DNA of 64,000 bases, taken from assembly GCA_024180945.1 (NCBI GenBank), contig JAKSGN010000006.1, positions 4,464,001-4,528,000 of the forward strand, given 5' to 3'. This document shows, piece by piece, positions 32,301-45,024 of this stretch (the stretch's first letter is position 1; each line of letters opens with the position of its first letter). Under the pieces are notes generated by a model. That model had not been told where the DNA came from, ran no database searches, and saw nothing but the letters and a program-made list of their open reading frames with translations. The position numbers and the translations under genes were made by a program. The stretch comes from Macrophomina tecta. Lineage: Eukaryota > Ascomycota > Dothideomycetes > Botryosphaeriales > Botryosphaeriaceae.

Positions 32301-35300
32301 GTAGAACACAATGCGCGAGCCATAAATTGAGCCGGCCAGCGTCACGTAAGAGGAAAGCGAACCGTCAAGATTATCGGAGTTGATGATGTCGATGTTGTAC
32401 ATGGCAATTTTGTTGCTGGTAGTGGAGAATGTTGCGGTTTCAGCGTCAGAGTGTCCTGTCGGCAACGGAGAGACCGACAAGCCGCGAGACTGGGTCAGAA
32501 TGACTTTATTGGTCTTGCAGCTCTGGCCTGGATAGCCATCTTGAGCACCGATGACCTGGACGGGGCCGGGCCTGTTTACGGCCGGGGGCTGCTCGTTGTA
32601 GGTTCCGGGGTACATGAAGATGACCTGTGTCGAGCTATCCGATGGCAGAGACGCGAGGGCGGCGGTAAGATTGCTGTATGACCCGTTGACGGAGCCTCCA
32701 ACGGACACCAGGACGGCACCGATAGGTGGGGTAGCACCACTCGAGGGATGCGCCCAGGTGGCAGTGGCTGTGGCAGTGGTAGAGGAAGCTGACGCCGAGG
32801 GGGTCGTGGTTGATGCAGCAGCTGCGCCGGAAATATCGTACGAAGGCACGTAGTTGTAAGCATCCATGTCAAGCCACGACGTGCTGCCGATCCAAGTAGA
32901 CAGCTTGTAAGCATCCGCCTGGGACTCGGTCAAGTTCGTCGCGAAAGACGCGCGAGAGCTGGACCAGCTTCCGGGGCCGGTGTTGTTGAACTCTCCAAAC
33001 AGGACGTTGTCCGTCTGCGGGTTGCTGGTTTGCCACACGGCCCAACCGGCGGGGCTGATGTGCTTGTCAATGAACGAGTTCATGTAGACGGCGATGCTGT
33101 AGCTCGAGTACGGGCGACCGAGGTAGCTGGTGCCAAAGGTCGATCCGTAGGTGCTCGTGTAGGTGACATAGCAGCTGTCAAAGACATAACCTCCAGTAGC
33201 CGAAGCCGAAGCGCGGCTCATGGCAGAAATGTAGCCACCAGCTGTGTTGGATGCGATGTAGCACTGGTGGAAGTAGGCCGTCGAGAAACCCCAGATGTAG
33301 TCAATAGAGCCTTCAATGTAGCTGTTGGAAAAGACTTGGGTGCCCTTGTTGGCGAGGAGGGTGTCCTGGTAGCCGACGAACTTGCAGCCATAGGCAGCCA
33401 TATTGGCACCGTAGAAGTCAGCCGCAAGCGCAGCCGTGTTCTTCGTCTGCGGGTACGTGTTGATGAAGTTGATGTTGTACAACGCGAGGCCGGAGCCATC
33501 GTTCTTCTTGGCGTTGATAACGGGCGTCAACTCGTTCTGGCCAGCGCTGGTGAGAACCCCATAGGAGAACTGGATGGTGACCTGGTTCTGCGAGAAGTCG
33601 TTGGGGAACGCCGTCTCGCCACGCAGCGTGACCTTGCCATTCCGCACGATGGTGAACTGCTCCTGGTAGGTGCCGGCGCGTATGTAGATGGTGTACTCCT
33701 TGCTATCGTTGGGAAGGGCGGCGATGGCTGCCGTGACGTTGCCGTATTCGTCAGAGGCAGGCGTGGTTGAGACAATGAGGGTGTTGGCCGCAGTTGCAGC
33801 AGCAGAAGTGCTGGATGTCGAAACAGACACAGAAGTCGCTGTCGTTGAGTTGGCCAAGACAGTAGAAGAGCTGGGGGAAAGAGGACTACCGTAGACGCTG
33901 TCGGGGAAGGCAGCAACAGGTGCAACAGCGGCGGTGTCGATCGAAAGAGAGCCGAGCACGTTGTTGGCGGCGTAGGCAGACGTATCGGTCACAATCTGGG
34001 AAACTCTAGATGCGGTCGACGCTCCAGGCCCGGAGTTGCTGGCCTCAACAAACGTCACGTTCGTAGTCTTGGACGCAATCAACCATCCAACAGGAGTAAT
34101 ATGAGCGTCCAGGTAAGAGTTGATCACCGCGACACGTGCCGAAGCTGTATAGTCGCGGCCCAAGTACGTGCTCGCCTTCGGCACGGTGCTGTCGTTCGGC
34201 ACGAAAGTGCAAGTGTCGAAGACAAACTGCGAAGGATTGTATTGTGACTGGTACGACTGTGCGGAAAGAGACTGACCAGTCGTGGTTCCGGTGCTAACGA
34301 TCTTCGAATTGTAGATGTAAGCGCCACCTTGGCCCCAAACGATGTCGGTGGTACCGGTAATCTTGCAGCCCGAGAAGAAGTGGGCGCCGAAGTTGAGCAG
34401 CAGAGCTCCTTGAGAGGAAGTGATCCCGCAGTTGTAATAATAGGCCTTCAAAGCTTTGCTGGACAATGCAACCGCATTGTAGCCCGTAGCTGCAGCGTAG
34501 GTGTACTCGAAATTGATGTTATAGAAACTGATACTCTTGCTGTAGTACTGAGTCGCCTGGAACGGGGCGGTACTGGAAGATCCCCCGCTACTGGAGAGCA
34601 CACCAGTAGAAGACTTGATAGTCACTTTGTTGCTGGACTGATCGAGCTCGCTTGATGTCTCGCCGCGGAAGACGGTGGGACCTACACGGCTGAAAATGAT
34701 CTGCTCGGTATAGGTGCCAGCGAGAATGTACACATATTCCGTCTTAGATTGATCCGTAGAAAGGTCTTTGACGGCATCGGCGATGCTGGTGTAGTTGGCG
34801 CAGGACCCAGCCGGACCCACGACGCGAGCAGTGGTGGGCACTGAGGAAGGAAGAGCGCAACTCGAAGTCGAATTAGACGCAGCGGCGGTGGAGCTCGCTG
34901 TGTCCCCCGGAGTGCTCACGCTGGAGGAGATCGAGCTAGTGGACAGTGCGAACGAGGAACCTGTGACAGAGCTTGAGCTTTCTGTGCCGCTGGTGGTCAC
35001 TGTAGTGTTGGAGGAAGATCCAGGTACTGATGAAGCGAGAGCAGCACTGCTGGAAAGCGAAGGCGCGTCACTGGCAGAGGCGGAGGTTGAAGACGTAGAC
35101 GACACCGAGCTTGATGATGTTGACACGGAGCTGCCCGATGCGGTGACCAAGCTGCTCGACAGTACAGAGCTTGTAGTGCTTGAAGAGGAAGACGTAGTGT
35201 ATGACACCACACCTGCCGTGGTCGCCTTTGCCGCTTGAGATGCATCCGAATCCTGGACGAGGGAGATGACTGAAGAGTCGATCCAGTTAGTGTTTGCGGT

Positions 35301-36517
35301 GCCGAACACTTGATCAACGGAGAATTGAGAAAGCTGATCGACGCTCAGGCTCTTCACGTAGGAGGCCCTCGCGGCGGAGTTGGAAGAGTAGGATCCGGCA
35401 CCTGTGTTACCGAACTCGCCGTAGAAGTTCTGCGCTGCCTGGGTCTTGGCGTCAACGTGAATACCGGTGCTGAGGATGAAGCCTGGCAAGACGGAGTTTC
35501 TATAGACCACAATTGACCCAACACCGTTCGCTGCGGCAAGGGAAATACCGGTCACAGTGGTGCCAGGCTTCGGAGTGACGGTGCAGGAGTCGAAGACAAC
35601 GGTGGAGTTGGTGGTCACCACCGTACCAGAAGACACGCCCTTGTTGTAAACCAAGAGTGCGTTGCTCGCCGTAGGCGTGAGAGTTGAGCCGTAAATGTAC
35701 ATGTTAGGCGTATTGTAGATGAGCTTAGAACGCGCTTCGATGTACGAATTGTAGATGAACGTGGTACCGGTGGACGAGGATATTCCTAAATCGCCGGCGG
35801 AGATGAATTGGCAGTTGTAAAAGGCGTTCTTGGAGCCGCTCAGAGAAGCAGCAACAGCGGTGGTGGCCGTGTTGGAAGTGATGAAAATAATGTTCTTCCA
35901 TGTCGTGCCCTGGCTGGCAGCCGTGTTCCAAGAAAGAGGAGTCCCCGCACTCGAGATGACCACCTTGTTCTGCGTGTAGTCATTGGAGGAGGTGGATTCG
36001 CCGATGACTGTCACGGCAGCGGTAGCCTGGACGACGACGGCATCCGTGTATGTACCCGCTTTAACCGATACGGTGGGAATGCCACTGTTCTGTGCATACG
36101 AAAGGGCGGGACTGATGGCAGTGAACTGTCCGCTTCCATCGGTGGCAACGGTTATGACAGAGCTTGCAGCTGAGATGAAGTTAGTGACGATGGACAGAAG
36201 ATTGACAAGCCATTGGGGAAGAAGTTACCAGGCACTGAGGAAGAGGAAGTCGAAGACAGAGAAGCAAGAGTCGAGGATGTGGAAGAAGTTGGAGACAGAG
36301 AAGAAGTGGGCGAGGCGGATGCGACAGAAGATACGGATGTAGGCGTCGATGTAGTCTCAGAAGAAACAGGGACAGGTGTTGGGGTTGCAACATCGGAAGA
36401 GGAGGCATCAGTGCATCCACATGGCAAGGCAGAGGAGCTGGAGAGACTAGGGGTAGAGGGGGAGTCAGTTTGTGCAGCAGCCAGGCAGACAGCTGCAAGA
36501 ATCAAGAACCGCCGCAT
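29337..36517 (-). CDS. Giant secreted protein with five tandem pectinesterase-like modules
   Basis: Two exons (36517-36229 and 36169-29337; 59-bp intron with CTAAC branch site) encode 2373 aa. A signal peptide (MRRFLILAAVCLAAAQ) and a Ser/Thr linker lead to five CE8-type beta-helix modules at about residues 100-400, 547-857, 892-1209, 1245-1575 and 1604-1919, then a Thr/Ser-rich tail of about 450 residues ending in KGAAACTEG. Modules 3-5 keep the catalytic motifs (QDTLL or QDSLL near residues 1031, 1393 and 1745; YIWG, FIWG or MIWG; LGRPY or LGRPW). Module 2 is partly changed (TDIVWG, LGRDY) and module 1 has lost the signature. The family demethylates pectin outside the cell. Single-module enzymes are about 320-400 aa, so this architecture is exceptional. 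There is no hydrophobic GPI-type end. Confidence 0.92.
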
Positions 36518-37958
36518 CTTGGAGGTTCTTCGGCCTCCGAACTGGCGGCAACCAAAGGAATTAGGGCAGCTGCTACAGGAGATGGCCAGCGGCCGGCCGC
36601 GAAGTCAAGATAAAGCATCTCGAGCGGGTGCCCCTTGACGGGCTGAGCGATGGGCGTCGCCACGCAGTCCATGGTGGCTGCTGAACGTTGCTTGCCAGAC
36701 TCCCGTGGCGTTTTGGTGGGGCCGTGCGTTGGAGGAGAGCTGATAGACATTTGTATAGAAGCGGTGTTCTGGATGTCCAGCTGGGCGGAGTGGGCCGCCC
36801 AATGCGGATGGGAACAAGTCAGGCGGGTGAAGAATGAGCCCATGCGGAGAGCGGCATCTCGTGTTCGGCAGTGAATGGAGCCCGATAGCGGGAAAAGCTC
36901 TAAGCGGGATGAGCTTGAGGCCAGGCTAAAGCGGAAAGCTCCGGGTGGGGAAGAAGGTGCGGCTCTTTCATATCAGAGGCTTTTCAGCGCGAGCCGCGAG
37001 TGACGCGGCGGCCTGTCGCCGCGCTTCAGCCATCATACCGTACGAAATTCGAGCGGGACATTGGATGGGAAGGATGAAGGACAGGCGATGAAAACATTCC
37101 AGAAGCAGAGACTTACTCGCAATCGCCGGGAGGAGAGCGGTCAAGCCAGACGCAGCGGAGTTTGGTGGAGACGTGTCAGAGGACGGCACAGACGCCAACA
37201 GCCGAGTCTTTCGGGCGCTAGATGGATGCAGGTACAGTTCGAGGCGATTGAGCGGGTTGCCACGCGGGTGACAGGGCACTGTGGCCAGGCTGAGGATGGG
37301 GTGGACGAAAAGCTGACGGCTCCGGCCGTAGCGGCGCTCTTGGCGCACCGTCGATTCCACCAATCGCCGCCTTCTCATCCCTCTAAGCCCCGTCTCCGTA
37401 GCCCAAGCCTTTGGCCTTATCGATGCGCTCCGGGATTCCGTGCATCATCTTTCCTCTTCAAGCCCCTCGCTACCCGCATCGCCGGCCCTCGCGAGCGAGC
37501 AAGCATGTCTCTGGCCACCATCCTGGCAACAGTGTCCGCTGGCATGAGATGCGCCAGGTCCACGGCATGTTTCTGCCCCTCCGCTCGGTCTGACATCCAT
37601 CGCTGCGTTAGTTGAAGGTCTCGCTTTGCTTTTCGCGTGCACGCTACAAAACTTCAAGTGGAACGGGACGCAGCAGCCAAGGACAGCGACTGCACCATCG
37701 GGTCTAACAGAGCCTTTCAACATCTGAGCAGCCGGACTGACCAACGGCTGGAGAATTTGCAAGGGGAATGAGAAAAGTAGTGGGAAAAAAAAAACACATC
37801 AAACCTGTTCTTGAGGTTGGCCGAGTAACCATCTAAAACCATACCATATGCCCACGGATCAACAAACCCCAGACAAGAGCGCGGTTCCATAATATCTTCT
37901 CCACTGGCAGTATAGCCTCAGTGATGGCTTTTCCTCTTTATACCCAGCCGACAGGATT
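36518..37958. other. Intergenic between pectinesterase start and dehydrogenase end
   Basis: About 1.4 kb. The left part is the presumed promoter of the giant pectinesterase gene, and the right end is the 3' flank of the dehydrogenase. Several overlapping open frames (36502-36843, 36968-37378, 37061-37615) have mixed composition and no recognisable domains; I do not call them genes. A ten-base A run lies at about 37786-37795. Confidence 0.6.
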
Positions 37959-39200
37959 CTACCTTCGCTCGTCCCTTTGCTTCACCAAGTCCGTCTCGAA
38001 GGCTAGGCCTGCCTGCTCCCTGAGGACGCCATACATGGACGACGAGTCAAGTGGCCGCTCTCTCGCATCAGAAACCCGTTTCGCTTCTTGTAAATGCTTG
38101 AGCGCCACCTCTGCGACTTCCAGCTTTGATCCTGCTTCTTCTGCGCAACTTATGCCGTGCCCGACATCCTTTAACGCAAGCTTCAGGTCTGACCACGGTC
38201 GTTCATCTGTTTCAACTATCAGACACTCGTGCTGGGGCGTCCAAAAATATTCGACATACCGGCAGCCGGCATATAAGCACCAGTAGTCAGCCGCCGAGAC
38301 ATGGAGAGCGCCAGCGGTCCGTACTGCTGCTCGATGAGAGCCTCCAACGCTTGACTGCACAGCCCCGTCTTCTCCGCGAAGACGTGAGACTCAGCAACCA
38401 GTTCCATCATGCCAGCTGTGATAAAGTTCCTATGGATAAAAATAGCCCATTAGCGTTCACTTTCGGACTGCCATCCGGGCATGCCCGAATAGCACCAAAG
38501 AAGAAACGACGCACCCCGCTGTCTTCAACAAACTGGACTTGTCCACATCTTCACCCAGCCTAATTACGCATCTGCCCATCACTCCAACGATGAAGGGACT
38601 GATAGCCTCCACTGCGTCCTTAGGCCCAGCCAAGATGAACAGCAGTTGCCCCTTGGCCGCGACTGGACTCGCACCAAATACCGGAGCAGCCACAAACTTC
38701 GCGCCCTTCTCGGCCAGCGCAGCGGCTGCTTTAGAGGAGGTTTTAGGGTGCACGGTGGAGGTGTCGACGAAGATCTTGTCGGCAATACTACCGGCGGTCT
38801 GAGCATGCTGAGTGATGGCGTCGACCGTGGCATTGAGCGCAGCGTCGTCGCTGACCGAGATGAAGATTATATCGGAGCTAGAGATGAGACTAGAAACGTC
38901 GGGGCAAGGAATGGCATGCTCTTGGCGCAGAGAATCGCCGCGGGATAACGTCCGGTTGGTATAGCGCAAGTCTGATGCTCCTGCGGAGTGGAGGTGTGTT
39001 TGTAGGTTCGTGGCCATGGCCAGACCCATCGAGCCGAGCCCTGTACAGTTCAGCGTGGGTTTCCACTTATCTGGACGCCTTCCCCAGAAAGGCAGTATGA
39101 CGTTCATCTATGCCGAAAACAGGAGTGCAGTCAAGGCCGAGTTACCTATCCATCCAAGTGTTGGAGATGCTGTGACAGATAGAGGGTCAGGATGCTGCAT
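37959..39200 (-). CDS. 3-hydroxyisobutyrate dehydrogenase-like NAD(P)-dependent enzyme
   Basis: Four exons (39200-39146, 39040-38515, 38429-38260, 38206-37959) encode 332 aa. The Rossmann N-terminus GWIGLGSMGLAMATNL carries the GxGxMG dinucleotide motif. The substrate-binding block DTSTVHPKTSSKAAAALAEKGAKFVAAPVFG follows, then the all-alpha C-terminal domain with the catalytic Lys in LALKDVGHG. These features define the beta-hydroxyacid dehydrogenase family, which oxidises small beta-hydroxy acids such as 3-hydroxyisobutyrate from valine. The exact substrate here is not determinable. No clear mitochondrial presequence is present. The small first exon (55 bp) is supported by the motif continuing correctly across the splice (TLGWI-GLGSMG). 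Confidence 0.9.
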
Positions 39201-40134
39201 GGTGGCGGCTCAGTATGAAAGGGCTAAGAGCAAGCCGAAAAAAAATGGTCTACAGTGCGGATATGTCAGTTTGAAAAGCCAGCTGTGGTTAAGTAGCAGA
39301 GTCGAATGAGTCACGCAAGAGAAAGTGGGGGTTCAATGCTTAGTAAGGGCATTTTGCACTGCTTCGAAATATGTGCCGGCGATCATGCATCTGAACTCGA
39401 CAAACACAGCGGCCTTGAAAAAGGCTGATGCGAGTAGTGCTACGGTTGATTGGAAGAGCAGCTGGGATCTGAAGGCCACAAGTATATCTCATACTACGAA
39501 CCCTTCGCGCATCCGTTCATTTTCAATTCGGAAAACGGAATTTCCGCCCTTTTGCGATCGCCTTAACAGAGCGGGAACGGGGCATAGCGGAAAAAGAAAA
39601 TCACTGCTGTGGGCTCGGTTCTCGGATGACACCACGTCTCAGTTTTTTTGGGGATGCGGCGCAGCCTGCTTCGGACCCCGTCGAGGCATATCTATTGGGC
39701 ATCAGAAAAGGAAACTGCTTGAGTTCAGCTGGCCCCCGCTTCAACATATCGACGCATGTAATATGGCCAGCGCTTGGTTCCGTTACTCCACTCTCTTTAG
39801 CGGCTTCAGATATCTCGTGTGTAGGGTTCAGCAATGGCGTCAATGCATGTTGCCGCCAGCCTGATTCAGCTCTGAAAGGTTCAGCCTCATGAACGGAGGT
39901 TTGTGGGATATGCCCACTGCCATCGGATGAGTTAGACCCGCATAACGACGCGGCACGCCCAGACGTCAAATCCAGCTCGCATTGCTCCTGCATAAGCGTC
40001 GACGCCTCGACTTCCAGTTTTCACGCTGGTGTGGGTGCAATGATGCCAAAATACGAGACACAACAACATCTATGCTTGCATTTGGCAAATTTGACGTGCT
40101 CTTTTTTCTTTTCTTTTCTTTTTTTTTCCCCCAG
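39201..40134. other. Intergenic, upstream of dehydrogenase and STAND remnant
   Basis: No gene is recognised. Two overlapping open frames (39325-39864 plus, 39993-39601 minus) cover the same bases without family features. A pyrimidine tract at about 40101-40132 ends in CCCCCAG and could be an old 3' splice site of the downstream pseudogene. Confidence 0.5.
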
Positions 40135-43100
40135 AAATCATCAAATTCCTCCATTTTCCTCTTCCACACTCTGTAAAAGCAAGCTCCCGAATGTGGCATC
40201 TTGGCTTGACGCCAGCCATTTGACTGACACACCCATCCTCACCTTGACAGCCGGCTCCGGTCGCGGCAAGAGCCATCTCTGTTCCCAGATCATTAGTCGT
40301 CTCAAAAAGAAGAAGGAAGAACAAGGGCGCAAGAGCGTTATAAGGGCGGCCTGGCACTACTTCCGAGAGGCCTGGAAATCGGCGAAAGCATCGGGTACCA
40401 AAGGAATGAAATCAGCAGAAGATTCTAATGCTCATCACCGCCTTGTCGATGCCCTAAGCGTCCTCATTTGGCAACTCGCCGAAAGCGACACGCATTTCCA
40501 GACCTTTGTGATAAAGGAACTTTCGAGGAATCGGCATTTCAGCAGCAAGGCTGTAGATCTATGGACTACAATAATTGAGAAGCCTCAGAAGGTTTTTGAT
40601 CTCATTCTCGATGGGTACGGTACTTCCCAGTCAGATACAAGCAGAGAAGACAACGCTGCAATCACGAGGATCAAAAGAGACATATCAGAGAATCGCAAGC
40701 GAGATGTTCAGGTCAGGTTGTTGTGGTCGAACAGCGAACCGCTTGCGCCTTCTAATACAGCCGAGATTTCTTTGGATGACCAAGATTGGGATGTCGAGAC
40801 CTTCATTCAGCATCACCTGAAAGAGTCGAAAGAGGCTTGGAGCCAAGGAAGTGAAGAGCAGCGACTTCTTCTGGGGATACGAATGCGTATATTCGCAGAA
40901 TTCGAAGGTAATTATACATGAACTGGAGACGGCCTTGCAGGACGTCAAGCGCTCAGTGCGAAAAGGCTTGTCATATCTCCAAGAATTTCAGAAGTGATCA
41001 GAGCTTTTCTTCCGTCATCGTTCGGCAAAAACTAGAGATGCTGAGCGAGGATCTTGAGAGCGACGACATTAACATTCCGAATGAGTTGATACTGTGCCTG
41101 GCCTTCTGGAAAGCTTGGCCAACTGTTCAGCTACTGCGCGATTACCTCCTCCTACGATAGGGAAGGAAATTCGAAGGCTCAATTGAAGCATTGCTCGACA
41201 AATTCGCAGGCTTGGCTTCCATTTCCGGCAGACTCCAACGCAGTCCTGTGGGGATACCAGAAGTTCTTCGATGAAATCCAGCAGCCCTTGAGGTATCCGG
41301 TGAAAAAGGGCATGGCCACGGTCAAGCGCAGGCTTCGTCTGTACGAACAGACTTAAATGGACCACATGGATGCACAGAGGTTCAAAACGGCGTCTCTTTA
41401 TTCGGCCCAGGGCTGCCGGCACTTAGGAGATATTGATGCATTATATGACTGGACTGAGCAGCACATGACTATGCGGCCGAGGGCACATATTGACCCCATA
41501 CGAAGCAGGGTGGAAGCTATCATTGCATTGCTCAAGATAGTCTGCCACGAAAATCTCAAGGACCACCCAGAGTCCAAACGAGTCAACGAACACACGGCAG
41601 CATTTCTACCCCAATATTTCGCCGATGTCAGTGATGAGCAGCTTAACGAGGTTCCACGGGATATGAAGGAGGATATTGGGCAATTTCTGAGCATTTTCTT
41701 TACGGATGAATCGACTGTCGAGACTTGGGTGCCGAGAGGTGAAATTGATGAATATCTATCATGGGACTGGGAAACCACGCTTCGGGGCGTGCTTAGATGG
41801 CTAAGGGACCCACCCGTCAAACGAGGGTTCCGTCTACAGTGTTACGCCCAACCTGGTCAAAAGTATAAAAAGCAAACAGAGACGAAGACGAATCCGGCGA
41901 ACAGGAACAGCTCCAAATTTGTGGAAAAACTGCAAGATGGCGAGTATCACCAGGACACAACGCATGCCCAAATACTCCCCCTTTCAAGGGCTCGACCGCT
42001 AATGGAAATTATCGGGATTCGTCACGGGGCGATTTCGCCACACGAACTTTCGGATGTTCCCATGAAAGTCGTTGCATCACAGTGGCTCCAGGGGTGTAGA
42101 TGGGATGGTTTGAAGACCTTCCAACTGTTCTCCAACATTTCTCTGGAGGTAAGTGGTTGCCAGTGGCCTGACTCATCTTCTTGCTATTAATGGCTTCTCC
42201 TATCATGTACTCCTAATCAACAAATCGTGTGAGGCTTCAAGAAAAGTGCCCAAAGTCCAAAAACGTCTGAGGAGCACCAAGTCGAAATGATTGAAGAAGC
42301 CGAGAAATCAGCCAAGACACACATCCATATATCAGAAGAACAGGCGCATCAAAATACGAATCACGACGTCCGTCTTGCCGAAACTTTCATGAAACCCCCA
42401 GATCCCGCAGCATCAAGCAGAGTAGAGCATAGATGCCAGCGTGTCCTGTTGCGGGACCCCTTTAACATCAAAGTGGTACTGTATTCATCACGCGCTCTCC
42501 AGAAGAGAAACCGGACGGATCTAGCTTTGGCAGAACTTATGAAATACGGCACAACATACAAAGCGCGGCTTTCAGAAGCTGTGTCTCAGTACGGGCAGCG
42601 CGAAAGAAGCTTTCACCGCTTGTAGGGACATGTCAGAAGAGTTTATCGAGCTCTTTTTTCCTCATGATCCACTCTTGTGCTTTCTCAAGAGGCGTTGGAT
42701 GTTCGGTAAAGACTTCGAGATTCTATCGAGCGCGCGCAAACGCGGCTGCAGCCTTTTAGCAAAACTTTTCCGTGACAATGCTCAGTCTGACGAGTTCCAT
42801 CAGAAGTTCTATCTCACAAAGGGATGTGAGCATATAATTTGTCAAACCTACTTGGATGCAATATCGGAATCTAATCTGACAATAATGCAGCATGTCTATC
42901 TGCGTTACCACTACGGAATGGGGCTTTTCTATCAGGAAAGCCTTCAGAGGCCGTCAAGGCGTGGGAAGAAAGCACTGAAAGCTCAAGGAGACCTAAGAAT
43001 GGACCATCAACCCCAAACTCACGTTTGGAGCGTTTTCCTGTGTCGTGGAGAGGCTTGCATCGAGCTGTATCGAAAAAAAACTCTCGAAAAGGATCCAACA

Positions 43101-43912
43101 CACCCACCCCATGAATACATCAGGAAATTCTGTGAATACAAATAAATTCTGAATCAGCAACGTTCGCATCAAGTCAGTTATCTGGACGTGCTGTTTGGAA
43201 GGGCATACCTCATCATGGGGCATCCGAATAAGGCAACCTCACTGGTTAGACCCTATATGTCAGAGACTCTTGGCCTGCTAAAAGATGGAAAAGACGGCAA
43301 CGACCGGGAGGGCTTTCTGAAGCTTGGGCAGGCCTTGAACTCACTTGGAAGCGAAGAAAACGCGCGAGCCGCACGGTCGCTCATCGTCAAAGACCCCGAT
43401 AAAGACCGAGTCTGTCATCTTTCGATCTCATGTGCCGGGACTGCGACTGGGAGATGGTCTGGCTCTAAAGATCTGAAGAAAAGAATTCGAATATTCCAGA
43501 ATCGCCCCAATATCTATTTCGGAGACAAGTGCTACAAACGGCTAACGAGGAACGCTCTGAAGAAGAAAACCTGCTCAGCTACTCACACCTTTTTGTCCGT
43601 CCCGATGCGACAAAAAAAAGGGAAGCGAGATTTGCCAAAGACAGAAAGGTTTTCGTTGGTGAGGTTACGAAGGACATTGATGCCTGGCTGGAATCCATCA
43701 GAATCAAATACGGAATTACAGAGCCGGAACCTTCTTCCCGCACCAATCCTAAAGCCGCACTGCAAAGCTTATCCGAAAAGGCCCGAATGGGGAGTTGGAA
43801 GATACGGAGACAGATACGAACGGACAACTGGAGGCTCCGGAGACAGTTCAAAGCGGCCGCAAAGAAAGAACGGCGTTTGGCTGATAATATGAAGAGGAAG
43901 AGTATCATTTAG
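40135..43912 (+). pseudogene. Broken STAND-type P-loop NTPase (NLR-like) gene
   Basis: The first segment (to the TGA at 40919-40921) has TPILTLTAGSGRGKSHL with a Walker A motif, a conserved-looking HRLVDALSVLIWQLAES helix and a Walker B-like KVFDLILDGYGT, typical of fungal NACHT/STAND proteins. Later segments continue a long helical region, consistent with a repeat-type C-terminal part: 40918-41160, 41357-42190, 42287-42625, 42630-43145, 43188-43892 and 43529-43912. In-frame nonsense codons lie at 41158-41160 and just before 41357, and frame changes occur near 40920, 42610 and 43500. An intron-like GTAAGT...GTGAG stretch at 42149-42233 supports a former spliced gene. Such proteins act in fungal non-self recognition and programmed cell death; this copy cannot make one. 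Confidence 0.75.
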
Positions 43913-45024
43913 TTCTTTATCTACCTGAAATTGGACGCGGAATTAGCAGTTATTTCCTGTTAGAGACATGCTTGTGTTTCCTAGCGTAATAGCCGATTTT
44001 ATCCCTTCATCATTTTTCTACGCGGGTGACTCGGGCCTTGTGAAGGTTGGTAGGGAAATAAAGAGGTATGTCAGTTGAATGCGTGATTCTTAGCGTATTT
44101 AAACATAACAGAGGCCGAAAGTTTTGAAAATAGCTTTGCACTTAGATCTTAAAAGAAAAGGACATAGCTTGTTTTTGTTTTAGCTGCTTAGCCTTTTAAT
44201 CTTGCTATGGCTTTGATAATTCATACAGTTTCTCAAATGGGTCTAAAGTTGATTGACTCGTCTGCTTGTAAGTGGTTTCAGCGACTGACTACAAAGCAAG
44301 CCACAGCTCAAATCGCTTCGTCCGGAGACCAACTTGGCGAGACTTGGCTCGGCGATCAAGACCGATATCAGTACCTCCACTGCATCTGCAAGCGGCAGCG
44401 CTCCTGAAATGGAAGGAGAACGGATAGGTCCATTCCTTCCTCCGGCTCAGTATATTACTTACACGATGCTCAAATGCGGTTACGGATGTAACTTAACATA
44501 GCAAGGAATAAACGAAGCCACGATTCTCGCTTAGGATCATGGCTCTTCTACTGTCTTCGTTTCGGTATCTGAATTTTCCAGCGTAGCGGCACGCCGTGCA
44601 GAAACGGGTTCCGGAAGCGAAATGCTACACTAACTTCTGCAAGGTATTATGGGCGAGGAACATATATTTCATCAGCTGATAGCGGAACTTTTTGTTTATG
44701 GTCTGGTCCACAAAGGCGACCTTCCGCATACGGCATAGTGGCTCTCCATACCCCAGGCGACCCCCACAGTAAACGAGCAACTTAATGACCGAACCCTACT
44801 TGATGGACACCCGCCAAGATACCAAGGTAGTTCCACCTGCGGGCGAATGGGAAACAATCCGAAGACTCTCAGGCGACTTCGTGTTCGGCAGTGCAACGCT
44901 GCAGAACTATACAACGCCGTGAAATCATATAACTCCGCCATGGTCCCGCTTAAAGACCTGTACACTGTCACCGGTGGTCATCTCTTGCTCAGTCACTCGC
45001 TACAGCAGCCAAGCATTTTGCACG
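43913..45024. other. Intergenic upstream of the subtilisin gene
   Basis: About 1.1 kb. The left half is AT-rich. Short open frames (44207-44407, 44971-44696) have no recognisable product. The last few hundred bases are the presumed protease promoter. Confidence 0.6.

Noticed and set aside
33030..33770. 246-codon plus-strand frame inside the pectinesterase gene
   Set aside because: It is a shadow of the giant minus-strand gene, with Val/Gly-rich content from complementing Ser/Thr/Ala codons and no domain.
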